A DNA stretch of 64,000 nucleotides from Okapia johnstoni (GCA_024291935.2 CM044305.1:89892397-89956396); one strand, 5' to 3'. Counted from the stretch's first letter, positions 24,531 to 36,388 are shown. A program made the numbers and translations. The notes: generated by a model from the letters alone, not told the origin.

Positions 24531-24630
24531 AAAACGTGGTCACTGGATGAGGAATGACAAACCACCCAGTATACTTCCAGAACCCATGACTTTACAAAAA
24601 GCAAAGTTACGGCTCCTCCTCATGATTCCC

Positions 24631-25640
24631 GATCCTAGCCCAGTGCCACTTGGGAAGAACCTCGAACCGCCCCTTCCATTAGGCCACGCCTCTCAAGGAG
24701 CGTTAGCCACGCCATTTCCTCTTTCGCGGGGCGGGAGCCTGATTCCTTTCCAACCTAGTGCGGCTCCCCCTCACCACACTGTTGCGCCTGCGCACTTCAG
24801 ATCACCCTTATTTGTGGGCGGAGCCTAACGTACTTATACTCCTGCCATTCAGCGTCAGAAAAACCTCGGCCCCGCCCCTTCATATTCGGACCTCCGCCTC
24901 CTCGGGCGGGCATTAGCCGATCCTTCCCCTATTCCCGCCCGCCCAACTCAGCCCGAGCATTCGCCCAGCGCAACCACCAGGGTCCTGTGGGCGGAGCCAC
25001 AGGCCGCCAGTTACCTCCAGGGCCCCTCCCACCTGGGACCCGGGCCCACACCGCACACTCGCACTTCCCGCCCGCTCTTCACAGCCCGTTGCGAGTCCAG
25101 AGGTGAGCGCGGAAGAAGCAAGCCATAGACGCGATGGGACGCGAGTGTGCTGATCAAGGCCCTCTGGCCCTGCCCTTCGGCCCCAGACGCGTGGTGATGG
25201 GAGGAACCCGATCCCCTTTCGGACGTTTGACGGCGGACACCGACAGGCTCCCAGAGTTTATCGTGCAGTCTGGGCGCATAATGGTAGTGGACGAGAAACC
25301 TGTTCACCAACGATGCCCTGAAGGTGCCGTTCTCATCCACCCGCATGACGGGCCGCCCTGCAGGGGTGATCCCCTACATCAGGAAAGCAGAGCCCCCTTT
25401 CACGATTAACCGGGGGCTTTCCTGGCGAGATTGAAGCGGTGTGTTTGGAGGGGGTGAGAAGACGAGGACTTCTAGGCCGGGAGCGCCTCGGGCCTGGGGG
25501 CGGAAGTGTGTCTCGGGGGGTGAGGGTCCGCCGCGCCAGCGCCGCCTCCAGATCGCACAGGCCGTTCTCCTGCCGTTTGTCCCCCATCACCTTTTCGGGT
25601 GGCGCGATCTCCCAGTGTTCGTGTCCCCTTCCGCGTTAGT
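24631..25640. promoter_or_regulatory. CpG island promoter, probably bidirectional
   Basis: This is a G+C-rich, CpG-dense block with two identical GC boxes GTGGGCGGAGCC (24,814-24,825 and 24,987-24,998), further ccccgcccc and gccacgcc boxes, and an NRF1-like TGCGCCTGCGCA (24,783-24,794). Splice donors leave in both directions: CCAGAG|GTGAGC on the plus strand (25,102/25,103) and GGAG|GTAACT on the minus strand (exon end 25,015). There is no clear TATA box. This pattern fits a broadly active start region. Confidence 0.78.
24783..24794 (+). promoter_or_regulatory. NRF1-like site
   Basis: TGCGCCTGCGCA is a near match to the palindromic NRF1 consensus and is the form often found in CpG-island promoters. 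It lies about 30 bases before a GC box. Confidence 0.5.
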
Positions 25641-26315
25641 GCTTGCCTTTCTTGTTCCAGGGAATAAAGCTCCAGTTTCCCGCTGTGCTACGCATCGGGC
25701 CAGCCCGGCCTCTCCCCTGCCACACATGGACTCTGGTCCTGATTCTCCAGCTGCAAGCCGGGCTCCTGTTACCCACGGGGCAGACCACCCACACCACGGG
25801 CCGCTTGCCAATGCCCGCACCCTGCCAGACTCCCAGGCCCGCCTCGGGTGGCCAGAGACCTGCGCTGCGGCGGCCATCACCGTGCACCGCATTCCCTACC
25901 ACAGCCTGCAGCCTCGGCGATCTGCACTCACCCCGGAGGTGTCTGAGCTGGCCACAGCCTTGGGACAAACTAGGTCCAACAGCTCGCCACCGTCTGGAGT
26001 GTGCCGGCCAGATTTTCACCTGTGGTGGGACCAGGCCCTTCCCTACTCCCCAGTGAAATCTTTCTGTTCCCTACTGGGTGTGACCTCACCAGGTCCAGGG
26101 CTGTCCTGGAACCAAAACGAGTCAATCATTGTCTCCTCGTGGTACTGTTGGTTTCAACCAGAATCCAGATTCTCTTCTGAATGTGCAGCTGTCTTTCTGA
26201 TGTGTGCCTCTTTTGTTCAACACAGTAACCCCTGCACTCTGCCCAGCTCTTCTACACATACGCTGGACAACTTTTTTTTCCCCTTATTTTCAATAAAATG
26301 TCAGACGGTTGTTCA
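25030..26315 (+). ncRNA. Putative two-exon transcript, product unknown
   Basis: Exon 1 starts somewhere in the CpG island (start approximate) and ends at 25,102 with CCAGAG|GTGAGC. The intron of 558 bp ends in a good polypyrimidine tract and acceptor, gcctttcttgttccag at 25,660. Exon 2 runs from 25,661 to just past AATAAA at 26,292-26,297, followed by a T/G-rich stretch. Exon 1 shows no start codon in a useful frame. The longest frame in exon 2 starts at ATG 25,726 (MDSGPDSPAASR) but runs on past the polyadenylation signal to 26,454, and it matches nothing I know. A long non-coding RNA is the simplest reading; a fast-evolving small protein is the alternative. The intron excludes a simple retrocopy. 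Confidence 0.4.
26292..26297 (+). terminator. Polyadenylation signal AATAAA
   Basis: A canonical hexamer within ttttcaataaaatg is followed at 20-30 bases by a gttgttc stretch that could serve as the downstream element. It is the likely 3' end of the two-exon plus-strand transcript from the CpG island. Confidence 0.5.
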
Positions 26316-27559
26316 AAAAGAAATCGTAGTTCTCAATGAATATGGCACTGTGACTCCCAGTCAGTACGTGGGGTCCATGGACTTGTCAGAATGTATGTCC
26401 CCTGCCATTCTGTGGCTGATAGTGGCGTCTTGTATTATCCAGCAAAAAAGATAGCCCTGTGGTGCCTGGTGATGGAGTCCCCACTGGTGTCCTGGATGCT
26501 GGACTCTTCCAAAACAGTCAGTTCCATGGCCCTTCCTTTGGAAAATGGATCTGGAATTTGATTTTGGCATTCGGAGATATCAGGATGAAATCAGTAGTAG
26601 ACTTTGGGGAAAGACCTTTCTGTTTTTCCAAAAGGCTGCTTTTGAAAGGCATAATAGCTAATTTTTACAAAATCATGATTCCCACAATTTGTTGTGTGGA
26701 ACATCCGTCAAGTTTTATTTAATGCTATTTACTGAGAAGCTAGCAGAAGGAGAGGTGGTTCAGATAAAGCATTTACATTTATGGAGCTGATTGTTAAGTG
26801 GAGGAGGGAGAAGGAGTGCAGGAAACTGCTCTTGTTAAATCTAGAGTGGAAAACCTGGTTGAGATCATGCAGGAAATAAAATCATACCTTTCTCCAATGT
26901 GAAGAAAAGCAAAAAAACGTTGCTCTTTTAATGTTTTCTTCATGTTACCTATTAAATAACGAGTGCCGAAAAAGCTCTGTACTTCATCTATGGCTGGGAA
27001 AACTTTAATTTCCTAATACGTCAATGATCAGAGATGGGCTTATAGGGCAACAATCATGTGATGTTAAAGGCAGGTAGAATCATCTCTCCCTGATTTTTAT
27101 TTTGAGTTATTTTTTCAGAATACATGAAGGGAGGTAGGAAAAGACTGAGCTTAGTTCAAGATGGGGTTGGCTTATTTTGTGGTAGAAAGCAAAAACTGGT
27201 CCATGATTTCAGGACAAAAAAAGACTAAAGATCACAGGCCAATCCTTTGACTTCTTTCCTTCTGCATCTAAATCTCGACTTTCAACTTGTCTTAAATTGC
27301 TGTTTAATCACCTTCACCTTTTGTTGTCTTTCTGCAGTTCATCACTAGCCTTAATGTAACCAATCATCTTATTTTCACAGTCTTTATATTAATTATTACC
27401 ACTTATTCTGAACCACTCAAACTCCAGAGATATTGCACATTCCAGGAAATCTATTTCCTATTGTGTCCAATATCAGTTTACCACTAGCGAAATTTGTTGG
27501 ACCACTGCACCATGACCACACACAAGGGTTATCAGCACATCAAACAGATCTCTTAGTTT
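26316..27559. other. Unassigned non-coding DNA
   Basis: No recognised gene or young repeat. The right end may already belong to the old L1 that follows. Confidence 0.4.
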
Positions 27560-28905
27560 CTAGTTTATTCTTCTTGTGTGTTTTGCATAAATGTCCAGAT
27601 GCATGTACACTTTCTTATTTCCCCTTATTTTCTCAAACAAAAATGTAGTATATTGCAAAGCTTTTTTACAATTTGCTTTTTTTAACCGAACACTATCTCC
27701 TGGAAATCACCCCACATCAGTTCATAGAGATCTTCTTCATTATCTTCTGAAAATTTTTATTTTATGAAACTGCATAGTACTCCACTGTATGGAGGCACCA
27801 TAGCTTAGTCAACCACTTATAATATTTTGCAGCTATAAATAAGGCTGCAACGAATAACCTTGTGCGTGTCTATATTTGTATTGGCGGAAGTGAATCTTCA
27901 AGGTAGAGTGGGCTTGCTAGGTCAGAAAGCAAATGCACTCGCAGCTTTGTTAACTCTTTCCAAATTCCCCTCTGTAAGAGCTGTACCAATTTGCATTTTA
28001 ACCAGCAAAGCGTGAGAATGCCCATTTACTCACAGCCTCACCAACACAGTCTTTCCTTATACTTTGTAGTTTTTGAAAATCTGGTATATGAGAAATGGTA
28101 TTCCATTGTAGTCTTACTTTGCATGACTCATTATGAGGGAAATTGAATATCTCTTTATATGTTTAAGGAGCATTTTAAAAATTGGGTGTGGGTAATTTTC
28201 TTTTCATGTCATTTGCCCATTTTCTAACAGATTTTCAGCCTTTTCTTTCAGTTTTTTAGGAATTTTTTTTAATATGGTAGAGATATCAGCCCTTTGTTTA
28301 TGATATATGTAACAAACATTTTCTCCCAGTTTCTCTTAGTTGTTTTTGTTTTGTTTTTGAATATTTATTTATTTTTATTTTTTGGCTGTGTCAGTTCTTA
28401 GCTGCGACATGTGTGACCTTCGTCGTGGTGCATAGGCTTCTTTCTAGTTGCAGCTGGTGGGCTTAGTTGCCCCTCAGCATATGAGATCCTAGTTCCCTGA
28501 CCAGGGATGGAACCCTTGTCCCCTGCATTGGAAGGTGGATTCCTAACCACTGGATTTCCAGGGAAGTGCTCCTCTCAGTTATTTTTTGATCTTGATTGTG
28601 ATGGGGGTGTGTAGTTTACATGCATCAGTTTTTATGTAATCAAATTTATCCACCTTTTCTTTTATTTCCTCTTCATTTCAAGTCATTCTTAGCAAGCCTT
28701 TTCCCACATCTAGGTTAAAGAGGAATTCACCCGTGTTTTTCTTTTTTTTCTAGAATTTGTTTGCTTTCATTTTTTTCTGTTTAGATCTCTGATCCCTATA
28801 AAATTAATCCTTGCATTTAATATAGAGTGTGGATCTAGTTGTATTCTTTTTCCAAATGGCTAACTAGTTCTCGAATCATTTATTAAAATCTCCATCTTTC
28901 TTGAT
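27560..28905 (-). repeat. Old L1 (L1M-type) fragment
   Basis: The reverse complement is the 3' part of an ancient mammalian L1. Words such as actgcatagtactccactgt, gctataaataaggctgcaac and the caccaatttgcattttaacc region are typical, and the upstream L1 segment resumes after the SINE insertion (ctgtgttttaattt-like part, 28,569-28,905). It is heavily mutated with no open frame. Boundaries are approximate. Confidence 0.75.
28362..28568 (-). repeat. CHR-type tRNA SINE
   Basis: Reverse orientation: tttttggctgtgtcag tail, cgacatgtgtgaccttcgtc body, and the tRNA-like head ccactggatttccagggaag. This is a cetartiodactyl CHR SINE inserted into the older L1, with that L1 continuing on both sides. Confidence 0.8.
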
Positions 28906-29676
28906 ATGAACTCTACCGTCTTTTCCTTGATAAGGACACTGAGGCTTAGAAAAGTGAATGACTTACCCAATGCTACACAGGTAAGAAAATATAATTGTCT
29001 GTCTAGCTCTCTGAGGGGATGATGAATACCTGAAAGGTAGGAGGGCTATGCTATGTGAATATTTGGGGGAAAAACAGCCCAAGTAGGGGTAACAGCAAAT
29101 TCTAAGACCCTGAGGCAAGAGCAAAATTGGCCCATACAAGGAGAACCTGTCTGGAAAGTGATAAGTATGGGAAGAGTGTATGAAATGATGGAAAGGTTGG
29201 CAAATCCTTGGTGAAGATTTTGATTGGACTGCAAGTGCCATGGGAAATTTCTGTAATAGTTTTAAGAACCTAGGTAGTGAGCTCTCATCTACGTTTTTGA
29301 ATAATCAGAGCTGGCAACTGTCTTAAGAATGGACTGAGAGCTGGGACACCAAATATGAGCCTGTTGCAGAGGTCCAGGAGAGAGTTCCTGGTAGTTTGCA
29401 CCAGCATGATGGCAGTAGAGATGGAAAATGGTAGACAGATTTACTTATCAATTAATGTAGTGAAGTCCAGAGCAACAAAGGGCTTTGCTTTGGCAAACTG
29501 TGTCTCATCCCTTACCATTCTAGCTATGGTAACTTGAGTTGAGTTCTACAGCGATAAGCAGACAAACTTAAGATGCTTAATCTACAAGATCTTTATTAGT
29601 TTCAAGCATGAAATGGCATACCCAGACAATTGTGTTCATCTTTGACACTTCGTGGTTTATTAAAACGATAACTGCA
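28906..29676. other. Non-coding DNA with a short MIR trace
   Basis: At 28,930-28,985 the words gacactgaggcttagaaaag and gacttacccaatgctacaca look like a reversed MIR core. The rest is unique and no gene is seen. Confidence 0.4.
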
Positions 29677-30016
29677 GGCTTTCCTGGTGGCTCAGTAGTA
29701 AAGAATTTGCCTGCCAATGCAGGACACATGGGTTCCATCCCTGGTCCTGGAAGATCCCTCATGCTACAGAGCAACTAAGCCCGTGTGCAACTAAGCCTGT
29801 GCTCTAGAGCCTGGGAGTTGCAACTACTGAACCCAGGTGCCACAAGTACTGAAGCCCATGAGCCTATATCCTGTGCTCCACAACAAGAGAAGCCATCGCA
29901 ATGAGAAGCCCACACACCGCAACTAGAGAGCAGCGCTGGCTCACTGTAGCTAGAAAAAAGCCCACACAGCAATGAGGACCCAGCACAGCCAAAAATAATA
30001 AATAAATAAATAAAAA
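29677..30016 (+). repeat. CHR-type tRNA SINE, long form
   Basis: A tRNA-like head (ggctttcctggtggctcagt) is followed by the long CHR body with repeated gcaactaagcc, gagaagccatcgcaatgag and cccagcacagccaaaaat, and a taaataaat tail. The tail abuts an L1 3' fragment. Confidence 0.85.
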
Positions 30017-30865
30017 TGATCAAAAAGACAAGAGATTAATAACAAGTGTTAGCAAGGATATGGAGAAATAGGAACCCTTGTGTCCCTGTTGGTGGGAATG
30101 TAAATTGGTGCAGCCACTATGGAAACAGTATGAAGGTTCCTCACAAAATTAAAAATAGAAGTACCATATGATCTAGCAATCTTACTTCTGGTTATATATC
30201 CAAAGGAAATGAAAACAGAATATCGAAGAGATATCTACACTCCTGTGTTTATTACATTATTTGCAATAGCCAAGATATGAAAACAACCTAAGTGTCCATG
30301 AATGGATGACTAAATAAAGAAAATGTTGCATACCCGCCCACACCCACACACATACACACACACACGGAGGAATATTATTCAGACTTGGGAAAGAAGGAAG
30401 TCTTGACATTTGTGACCACATGGAAAGACCTTGAGGGCTTTATGTAAAATGAGATAAGAAAAACAGAGAAAGACAAATACTAAATAATATTACTTAAATG
30501 TGGAGTCTCCAAAAGTCATACTCTTAGAAACAGGAAATAGAATGGTGGTTACCGGGGACTGAAGGATACGGAAAATAGGCAGAAGTTGGTCAAAAAGTTA
30601 ATCTACACTTCCATTTGGAAAATAAGTTCTGGCATCTAATGCATAACATGGTGAGTATAGTTAACAATACTCTGTTTTAATCTTGAAAATTGCTAAGAGT
30701 AGGTCTTAAATATTCTCACCACAAAAGAGAAATGGTAATTAGGTAAGATGATGGAGGTATTAACTAATTCTGGTGGTCATCATATTGTAACATATGTATA
30801 TCAAATCAATACACTTTAACTTACACAATCTTATGTATATTATATCTCAAGAAAGCTGTGAAAAG
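30017..30865 (+). repeat. Old L1 3'-end fragment
   Basis: This is ORF2 end plus 3' UTR of an ancient L1: gttggtgggaatgtaaattg, gccaagatatgaaaacaacc, ggaatattattcagac and ggtggttaccggggac are all characteristic. A CA-repeat (acacacac near 30,348-30,364) is embedded. No long open frame remains. Confidence 0.85.
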
Positions 30866-31094
30866 AATTTAGTTCATAGTGTCTAACAAAAATTAAAAGA
30901 AAAACTAAAATTACAGGTTGAAGCAAATATAAGATTCTCATTTTTAATCTTTTGTTAATAAGAAAAACTTCATTATTTCCATTGGTTGATGTTATAATGA
31001 GTGAATATTATAACTTACAAAAAACCTTTATACTAAAAAAATCTTTCTATTGCTTTTTATTAACTGTTATTAATTATATTGTTTTAAGCTTTAA

Positions 31095-31545
31095 AATAGT
31101 AATCAAAATAAGCACTCCCCCCCCAAATATCTCCACATCCTAATCCTCAGAACTGGTGGATATGTTACCTCACATGAAAAAAACTTCAAAGTTAAGATTA
31201 AGTTCTGGATCTTGTGACTGGGAAATTATCCTGAATTATCTATGTAGGCTCAATCACAGAGGTCTTCATAAGCAGAAAGGCAACGTGACTATGGAAGCAG
31301 AGGGAGAGAGACTGGAAGCTAGCTTTGAAAATGAAAGAAAGGAGCCAAGAGCCAAGGAATTCAGGTGGCCTCCAGAAACTAGAAAAGGCAGGAAAGCGAT
31401 TCTCCCCTAGAACCTTCATATGGAACCAGTCCTGCCCACACACTGATTTTAGCACAGACTCATTTCAGACTTCTGATAACCAGAATTGTAAGAAAATAAA
31501 TAAGTCACTAAATGTGTGGTAGTTTGTTGGAGGCAATAGGAAATG
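31095..31545 (+). repeat. Ancient interspersed repeat, probably MaLR-type LTR
   Basis: The order gatatgttacctcacatg, ctgaattatctatgtaggct, ggaagcagagggagagag, gccaaggaattcaggtggcc, gattttagcacagact and ccagaattgtaagaaaataa, ending in caataggaaatgaat, is a familiar old mammalian repeat. I believe it is an ERVL-MaLR LTR, but the family name is uncertain. The AATAAA at about 31,496 fits an LTR polyadenylation signal. The frames inside are not genes. Confidence 0.55.
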
Positions 31546-31845
31546 AATGCAGATTGACTACAATAACTTCTTAGATTAGTTGTTCATTTTGACAGTCAAA
31601 GGATTAGATTGCCATTTTAGGCTGAAATTTGAGGAGAGTCCATTCTGATTAATAGAATTTTCGGTTTTATTTTATTTAGTTAAATATGAAAAATTTTAAA
31701 TACAGAAAGTACAGAAAATAATATAACCACCTATGTATCTGCTAGCTAGACTTAAGAATCGACATTTTGTCATATTTGCTTTGAAACTCTCTTCCTTCTT
31801 AAAGCATAAAATATTACTGAAAATATGTTACACTCTCCAGCTTTT
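31546..31845. other. Unique A+T-rich DNA
   Basis: No gene or repeat was recognised in this stretch of 300 bp. Confidence 0.4.
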
Positions 31846-32147
31846 CCCCTTCCCTTCTCTGCTGCTGCTGCTACTAAGTCGCTTCATTCGTGTCCGACTC
31901 TGTGCGACCCCATAGACGGCAGCCCACCAGGCTCCGCCGTCCCTGGGATTCTCCAGGCAAGAACACTGGAGTGGGGTGCCATTTCCTTCTCCAATAAAGG
32001 AAAGTGAAAAGTGAAAGTGAAGTCGCTCAGTCGTGTCTGACTCTTTGCGACCCCATGGACTGCAGCCTACCAGGCTCCTCTGTCCATGGGATTTTCCAGG
32101 CAAGAGTACTGGAGTGGAGTGCCATCGCCTTCCCCCTTCCCTTCTCT
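31846..32147 (-). repeat. BOV-A2 SINE with 15-bp target duplications
   Basis: A dimeric BOV-A2 in reverse orientation begins with the gctgctgctgcta tail complement and ends at gtgccatcgccttc. The 15-bp direct repeat ccccttcccttctct lies at 31,846-31,860 and 32,133-32,147. Confidence 0.94.
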
Positions 32148-33019
32148 AGAGCTTGGTATATGTAATTGCAATGCATATTATTACATTACACTATACATGG
32201 ATGTATTCATAAACATTTCGTTTTTGTGCTTAAGCCTATGTCCAGCTATGTGCTGGAAATTGACACTGAGATGCTCAGTTGCCTCTTTCCTTCAAAGTAT
32301 TCTCCTGTCATAAACTTGCCATTTCTATCCACCACACTGTGAATTACATAGACACAAAACCATTCTTGTCTTGTCTTTCTCAACTGCTCGGCCACCAAGT
32401 CCTACTGATTAATAGAAATAACAAACACCTCTATATGTTCTTTTATTTCAATTACTACCATCATTATCTAATTCAAATCATTCTTATAATATATAAGAAT
32501 TAGTCTCCCAAGTATTTTCTTTCCTATAATTTCTCCCACATGCTTGTCCTTACTACACAAAGTCACCAGATTTTTAAAAACTTTTACTTGACTTGTTGTC
32601 ACTTCCCCGCTCACAAAGCATCAAGGACTCTCTACTGGACAAAGCACAAATGCTTTGTGATACAGTTAAATCCCTGTGCTTTCTGACTCCAACCTATAGC
32701 CCTTTGTTCACACATCTATTAAAGCCCTAATTCCATTGTAATTACTCATTATTGTGCCTTAAACCCTCACCAAATTATGAGCTCCTAGAGGCCAGGAACT
32801 ACTGTCTTCATCCTTGTAGCTCTAGGCCTGGTTCATACTTCATGTTCAATACATAGAAGTTTACCTGAATAACGCTGCAATTTTAAATCACAGAAGTCAC
32901 CTGAGAATGGAGTAGATGGGTGAGTGGTCCAGTATGGTACTTGTCTTTTGCATAAAAGAGTGCTGTTTTCTCATTTTTCATCCTCTCTTCCTTTCTCATA
33001 TGGAAACAAAACTTTTGAG
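32148..33019. other. Unassigned DNA with an L2/MIR-like 3' end
   Basis: At about 32,765-32,870 the words atgagctcctagaggccagg and gttcaatacatagaag resemble the 3' end of L2-type or MIR elements in plus orientation. Elsewhere nothing is recognised. Confidence 0.4.
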
Positions 33020-33268
33020 GTACTGCTTTATAGTTTTATTTTCTTACAATGTCCTTGTCTGGTTTGTTAGCAGAGTAATAACTGGCTTCATAAAATGCGT
33101 TGAGAAGTGCCCTGTCTTTTATGATATTTTGGAAAACTATGTGAAGTATTGGAGTTAGCCTGATTTAAAAATTCGGGAGACTTTACCATTGAAGCTCTTT
33201 GGAACTGGGCTTTTCTTTATGGTATTTTTAAAATTACAATTTCAATCTGTTTATCTGATATAGGTCTG

Positions 33269-33580
33269 CTCAGATTCTCCACCCTGATAGCTCAGTGGTA
33301 AAGAATCTGGTTTGATTCCTGGGTCGGGAAGATCCGCTGGAGAAGGGATAGGCCACCCACTCCAGTACTCTTGGGCTTTCCTGGTAGCTCAGCTGGTAAA
33401 GAATCCGCCTGCAATATGGGAGACCTGGGTTCCATCCCTGGGTTGGGAAGATCCCCTGGAGAAGGGAAAGGCTACCCACTTCAGTATTCTGGCCTGGAGA
33501 ATTCCATGCACTATACAGTCCATGAGATCGCAAAGAATCGGACACAAATGAGTAACTTTCACTTCACTACTCAGATTCTC
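33269..33580 (+). repeat. Bov-tA composite SINE with target duplications
   Basis: A partial Bov-tA (from gatagctcagtggtaaagaa) is directly followed by a full second copy (gggctttcctggtagctcag to cgcaaagaatcggacac). The direct repeat ctcagattctc flanks the pair at 33,269-33,279 and 33,570-33,580, so the pair probably moved as one dimeric element. Confidence 0.88.
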
Positions 33581-33645
33581 TACTTCTTTTTAAGTCACTT
33601 TCTGTAGCTGGTGTCTCTTCCTATGTTAGTTAGTTTATTGTCCTG

Positions 33646-33882
33646 CAATTGTTAATAATTTGTTGTTTAGTCACTAAGTACTGTCCAACTCTTTTGCAAC
33701 CCCATGAACTGTAGCCCACCAGGCTTCCCTGTCCATGGGATTTCCCAGGCAAGAATACTGGAGTGGGTTGCCATTTTTCTTCTCCAGCGGATTTTCCCCA
33801 CCCAGGGATCAAACCCTTGTTTTCTGCTTGGCAGGGGGTTTCTTTACCACTGAGCCACCAGGGAAGCCCAATTGTTAATAAT
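33646..33882 (-). repeat. Bov-tA SINE with 14-bp target duplications
   Basis: Reverse-orientation full SINE between two copies of caattgttaataat (33,646-33,659 and 33,869-33,882). It is inserted into the old L1. Confidence 0.94.
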
Positions 33883-34336
33883 ATGCTTGTATAATAATCT
33901 TTTTCATTTCTGTAACATCCGTAGTAATATCTCTTGTTTAACCACAAGTTTAGTAATTTTAGTCTTCTCTCTTTTTTTCTTGGTCAATCTAGCTAAACTT
34001 TTGCCAGCTTTCTCTGTCATTGCAAAAACCAAATTTTGGTTAAGTCAATTTTCTCCATTTCTTCCCTATTCTCCATTTCACTCATTTCTGCTCTAATCTT
34101 CAGTGTTACATTCATTTTGCACACTTTAGGTTTAGTTGGCTCTTCTCTTTCTAGTTTCTTAGGTTAGAAGTTTGGGCTATTTGTTTTAGATCCTTCTTGT
34201 TTTTTAATAAAGGTATTTACAGCTATAAATGACCCTTCAAGCTTAGCTTTTGCTGCATTCTGTAAGTTTTCGTTTGCTGTATTTTCATTTACGTTCATAG
34301 TAACATACTTTCTCTTTTGTTTTCTTCTTTGACCTG

Positions 34337-34588
34337 TTGTTTATACAATGTGTGTGTATTTGATAGTGTGTTAGTCTCTCAGTTGTGTCTGACTCGTTGT
34401 GACTCCACGGACTATAGTCTGCCAGGCTCCTCTGTCTATGGAATACTCCAGGCAAGAATACTGGAATTGGTAGCCATTCCCTTCTCCAGGGGATCTTCCC
34501 GACCCAGGGCTCAAACATAGGTTTCCTGCATTGCAGGCAGATTCTTTATCATCCGAATCACCAGGGAAGCCTTGTTTATACAATGTGT
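34337..34588 (-). repeat. Bov-tA SINE with 17-bp target duplications
   Basis: Reverse-orientation full SINE between perfect copies of ttgtttatacaatgtgt (34,337-34,353 and 34,572-34,588), inserted into the old minus-strand L1. Confidence 0.95.
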
Positions 34589-35200
34589 TGTTTAATGTTT
34601 ACATATATGTGGCTTTCCCAGATTCTCTTCTGTTAGTGATTCTACTTTTACTCCACTGTTGTTGAAAGATGTACTTTGTGTGATTTCAATCCTTTCGAAT
34701 TTATTGAGACTTGTTTTATGGTCTACCACATGGTCTATACTGGAGAATATTCCCTGAATTCTTGAGAAGAATATTTATTCTGCTGTAGTTGGGCGGCATG
34801 TTTTATAGATGGATGCTAGGTCTAGTTGGTTTACTAGTTGATTGTTCAATTCCTCTATTTCCTTGTTTATCAATCCATTATTGTTCTATTGATCTACCGT
34901 AATTGTTATATCCACGATTGCAAGTGGGGCATTGAATTCTCTAACTGTTATTATTGACCAATTTCTGTCTTCATTTCTGTCAGTTTCGTTTTATGTATCT
35001 TAGGACTGTTAGGTGTCTTCTGTTGTTAGGTGTCTATATGTTTATAATTGCTATGTCTTCTTGAAGGATCAACTCATATGTCATTATGAAATGTCCCTTT
35101 TTCTCCATTAACAATTTTTGTCTTCAAGTCTATTTTGCACAGCCATTCTAGCTCTCTGTTTGTAATCATTTGTATGGTATGTCATTTTACAGAACTCTGG

Positions 35201-35699
35201 AAATTAACAAAGACTTTCAGCTATCCAGAGTTCAGCAGAAGTTGTTTCTGAAGGTTTTTTCAGTTTTTCCATTGCTTTTAGGAAAGAAATTTCAGAGGTC
35301 CCTACTTGGTCATTTTTGCTGATGTCACTTCTTGATTCATCCTATAAGGGCATTTAAATATTTTCCTAAGTATCAAGTTTTGGAATAATTTTGGTATTAA
35401 TGTCTAATATTATTGTGTTGTGATCTAGGAACTTACTCCATATGAATAACTTTATTTCGTTAATTGACGGAAGTTTTTGTTTTAACCTGGAATTTAAGAA
35501 TTAGAAAAATCCATATTTAACTGAAGTTTAAATGGAAGCCCACTTTAATTTCATTTTTTGCTGAACTCTTTCTTAAGTATATAAATTTACTTTCATGGAC
35601 CACTCGGGACAGAGATATTAATGAATATCAACACAATAATTTTATGCTGACTGAGGATTTTGCAATGTTCAAGGGTTAGCATTCAAACATGTGCTATGG
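35201..35699. other. Unassigned A+T-rich DNA
   Basis: The left part may be a further diverged extension of the old L1. No gene is recognised. Confidence 0.35.
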
Positions 35700-35885
35700 T
35701 GTGTAACAGACCTGGATCCAAATACCAGGCCTATTACTACTAACTATGTGAACTTGGACAAGTGACCTAACTTCATGGCCTTGGACAAGTGGCTTAACGT
35801 GACTAAGCCTCAATTTTCTCATCTACAGAATTAAAATATGTGACTTTTAAAAAACAGAGTTATTGTCAAGGTTAAACAAAATGGC
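35700..35885 (+). repeat. MIR SINE
   Basis: This is an ancient tRNA-derived SINE in plus orientation: acctggatccaaataccagg, actaactatgtgaacttgga, taagcctcaattttctcatc and gagttattgtcaaggttaaa follow the MIR order, with a small internal duplication (ttggacaagtg twice). Confidence 0.75.
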
Positions 35886-36097
35886 AGATGTTCAGGATGA
35901 CTGGAAGAGAGGATATGTGAAGAAACAAGTGTAAAATGTTAGCCAGGGTCAGATCACAGAGATGGGCACATGGAAAGTGTTTCATAAACCTTTATTGCTT
36001 TCCCTATTTCCTTATATAGATATCAGGAAGATTGTAGAAAACTGTGCTCAATGTAAGACTCAGACATCTTTCCTTCCAGAAGATTTGGGGGTATTTG

Positions 36098-36388
36098 TGA
36101 AGAAGGCAATGGCAACCCACTCCAGTGCTCTTGCCTGGAAAATCCCATGGACGGAAGAGCCTGGTAGGCTGCAGTCCATGGGGTCACGAAGAGTTGGACA
36201 CGATTGAATGACTTCACTTTCACTTTTCACTTTCACTTTTCCCTTTCATGCACTGGAGAAGGAAATGGCAACCCACTCCAGTGTTCTTGCCTGGAGAATC
36301 CCAGGGACGGGGGAGCCTGGTGGGCTGCCATCTATGGGGTTGCACAGAGTTGGACACGACTGAAGTGACTTAGCAGCAGCAGCAGCAG
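36098..36388 (+). repeat. BOV-A2 SINE
   Basis: A dimeric BOV-A2 in plus orientation: gaagaaggcaatggcaaccc start, duplicated cactttcacttttcac linker and an (agc)n tail. A clear target duplication was not found by eye. Confidence 0.92.

Larger units (their letters stand above)
33020..35200 (-). repeat. Old L1 ORF2 fragment, interrupted by three SINEs
   Basis: The reverse complement is L1 ORF2. 33,030-33,268 contains the reverse transcriptase region (antisense of ataaaatg and tccctcc blocks). It resumes at 33,581-33,645, 33,883-34,336 (cttggtcaatctagctaaac; caaaaaccaaattttggtta) and 34,589-35,200 (tgtggtctac-like, ctggagaatattccctg, ggtctagttggtttac). Three SINEs split it, each with its own target duplicates, so removing them restores one continuous old L1. 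It is not active; boundaries are approximate. Confidence 0.78.

Noticed and set aside
25441..26454. 337-codon plus-strand frame as a protein gene
   Set aside because: It crosses a good splice acceptor at 25,660 and runs past AATAAA at 26,292, and nothing in it resembles a known family. It is listed only as part of a transcript with unknown product.
36376..36388. CAG triplet expansion
   Set aside because: It is the normal (agc)n tail of BOV-A2, seen likewise at 37,090, 44,825 and 49,365.
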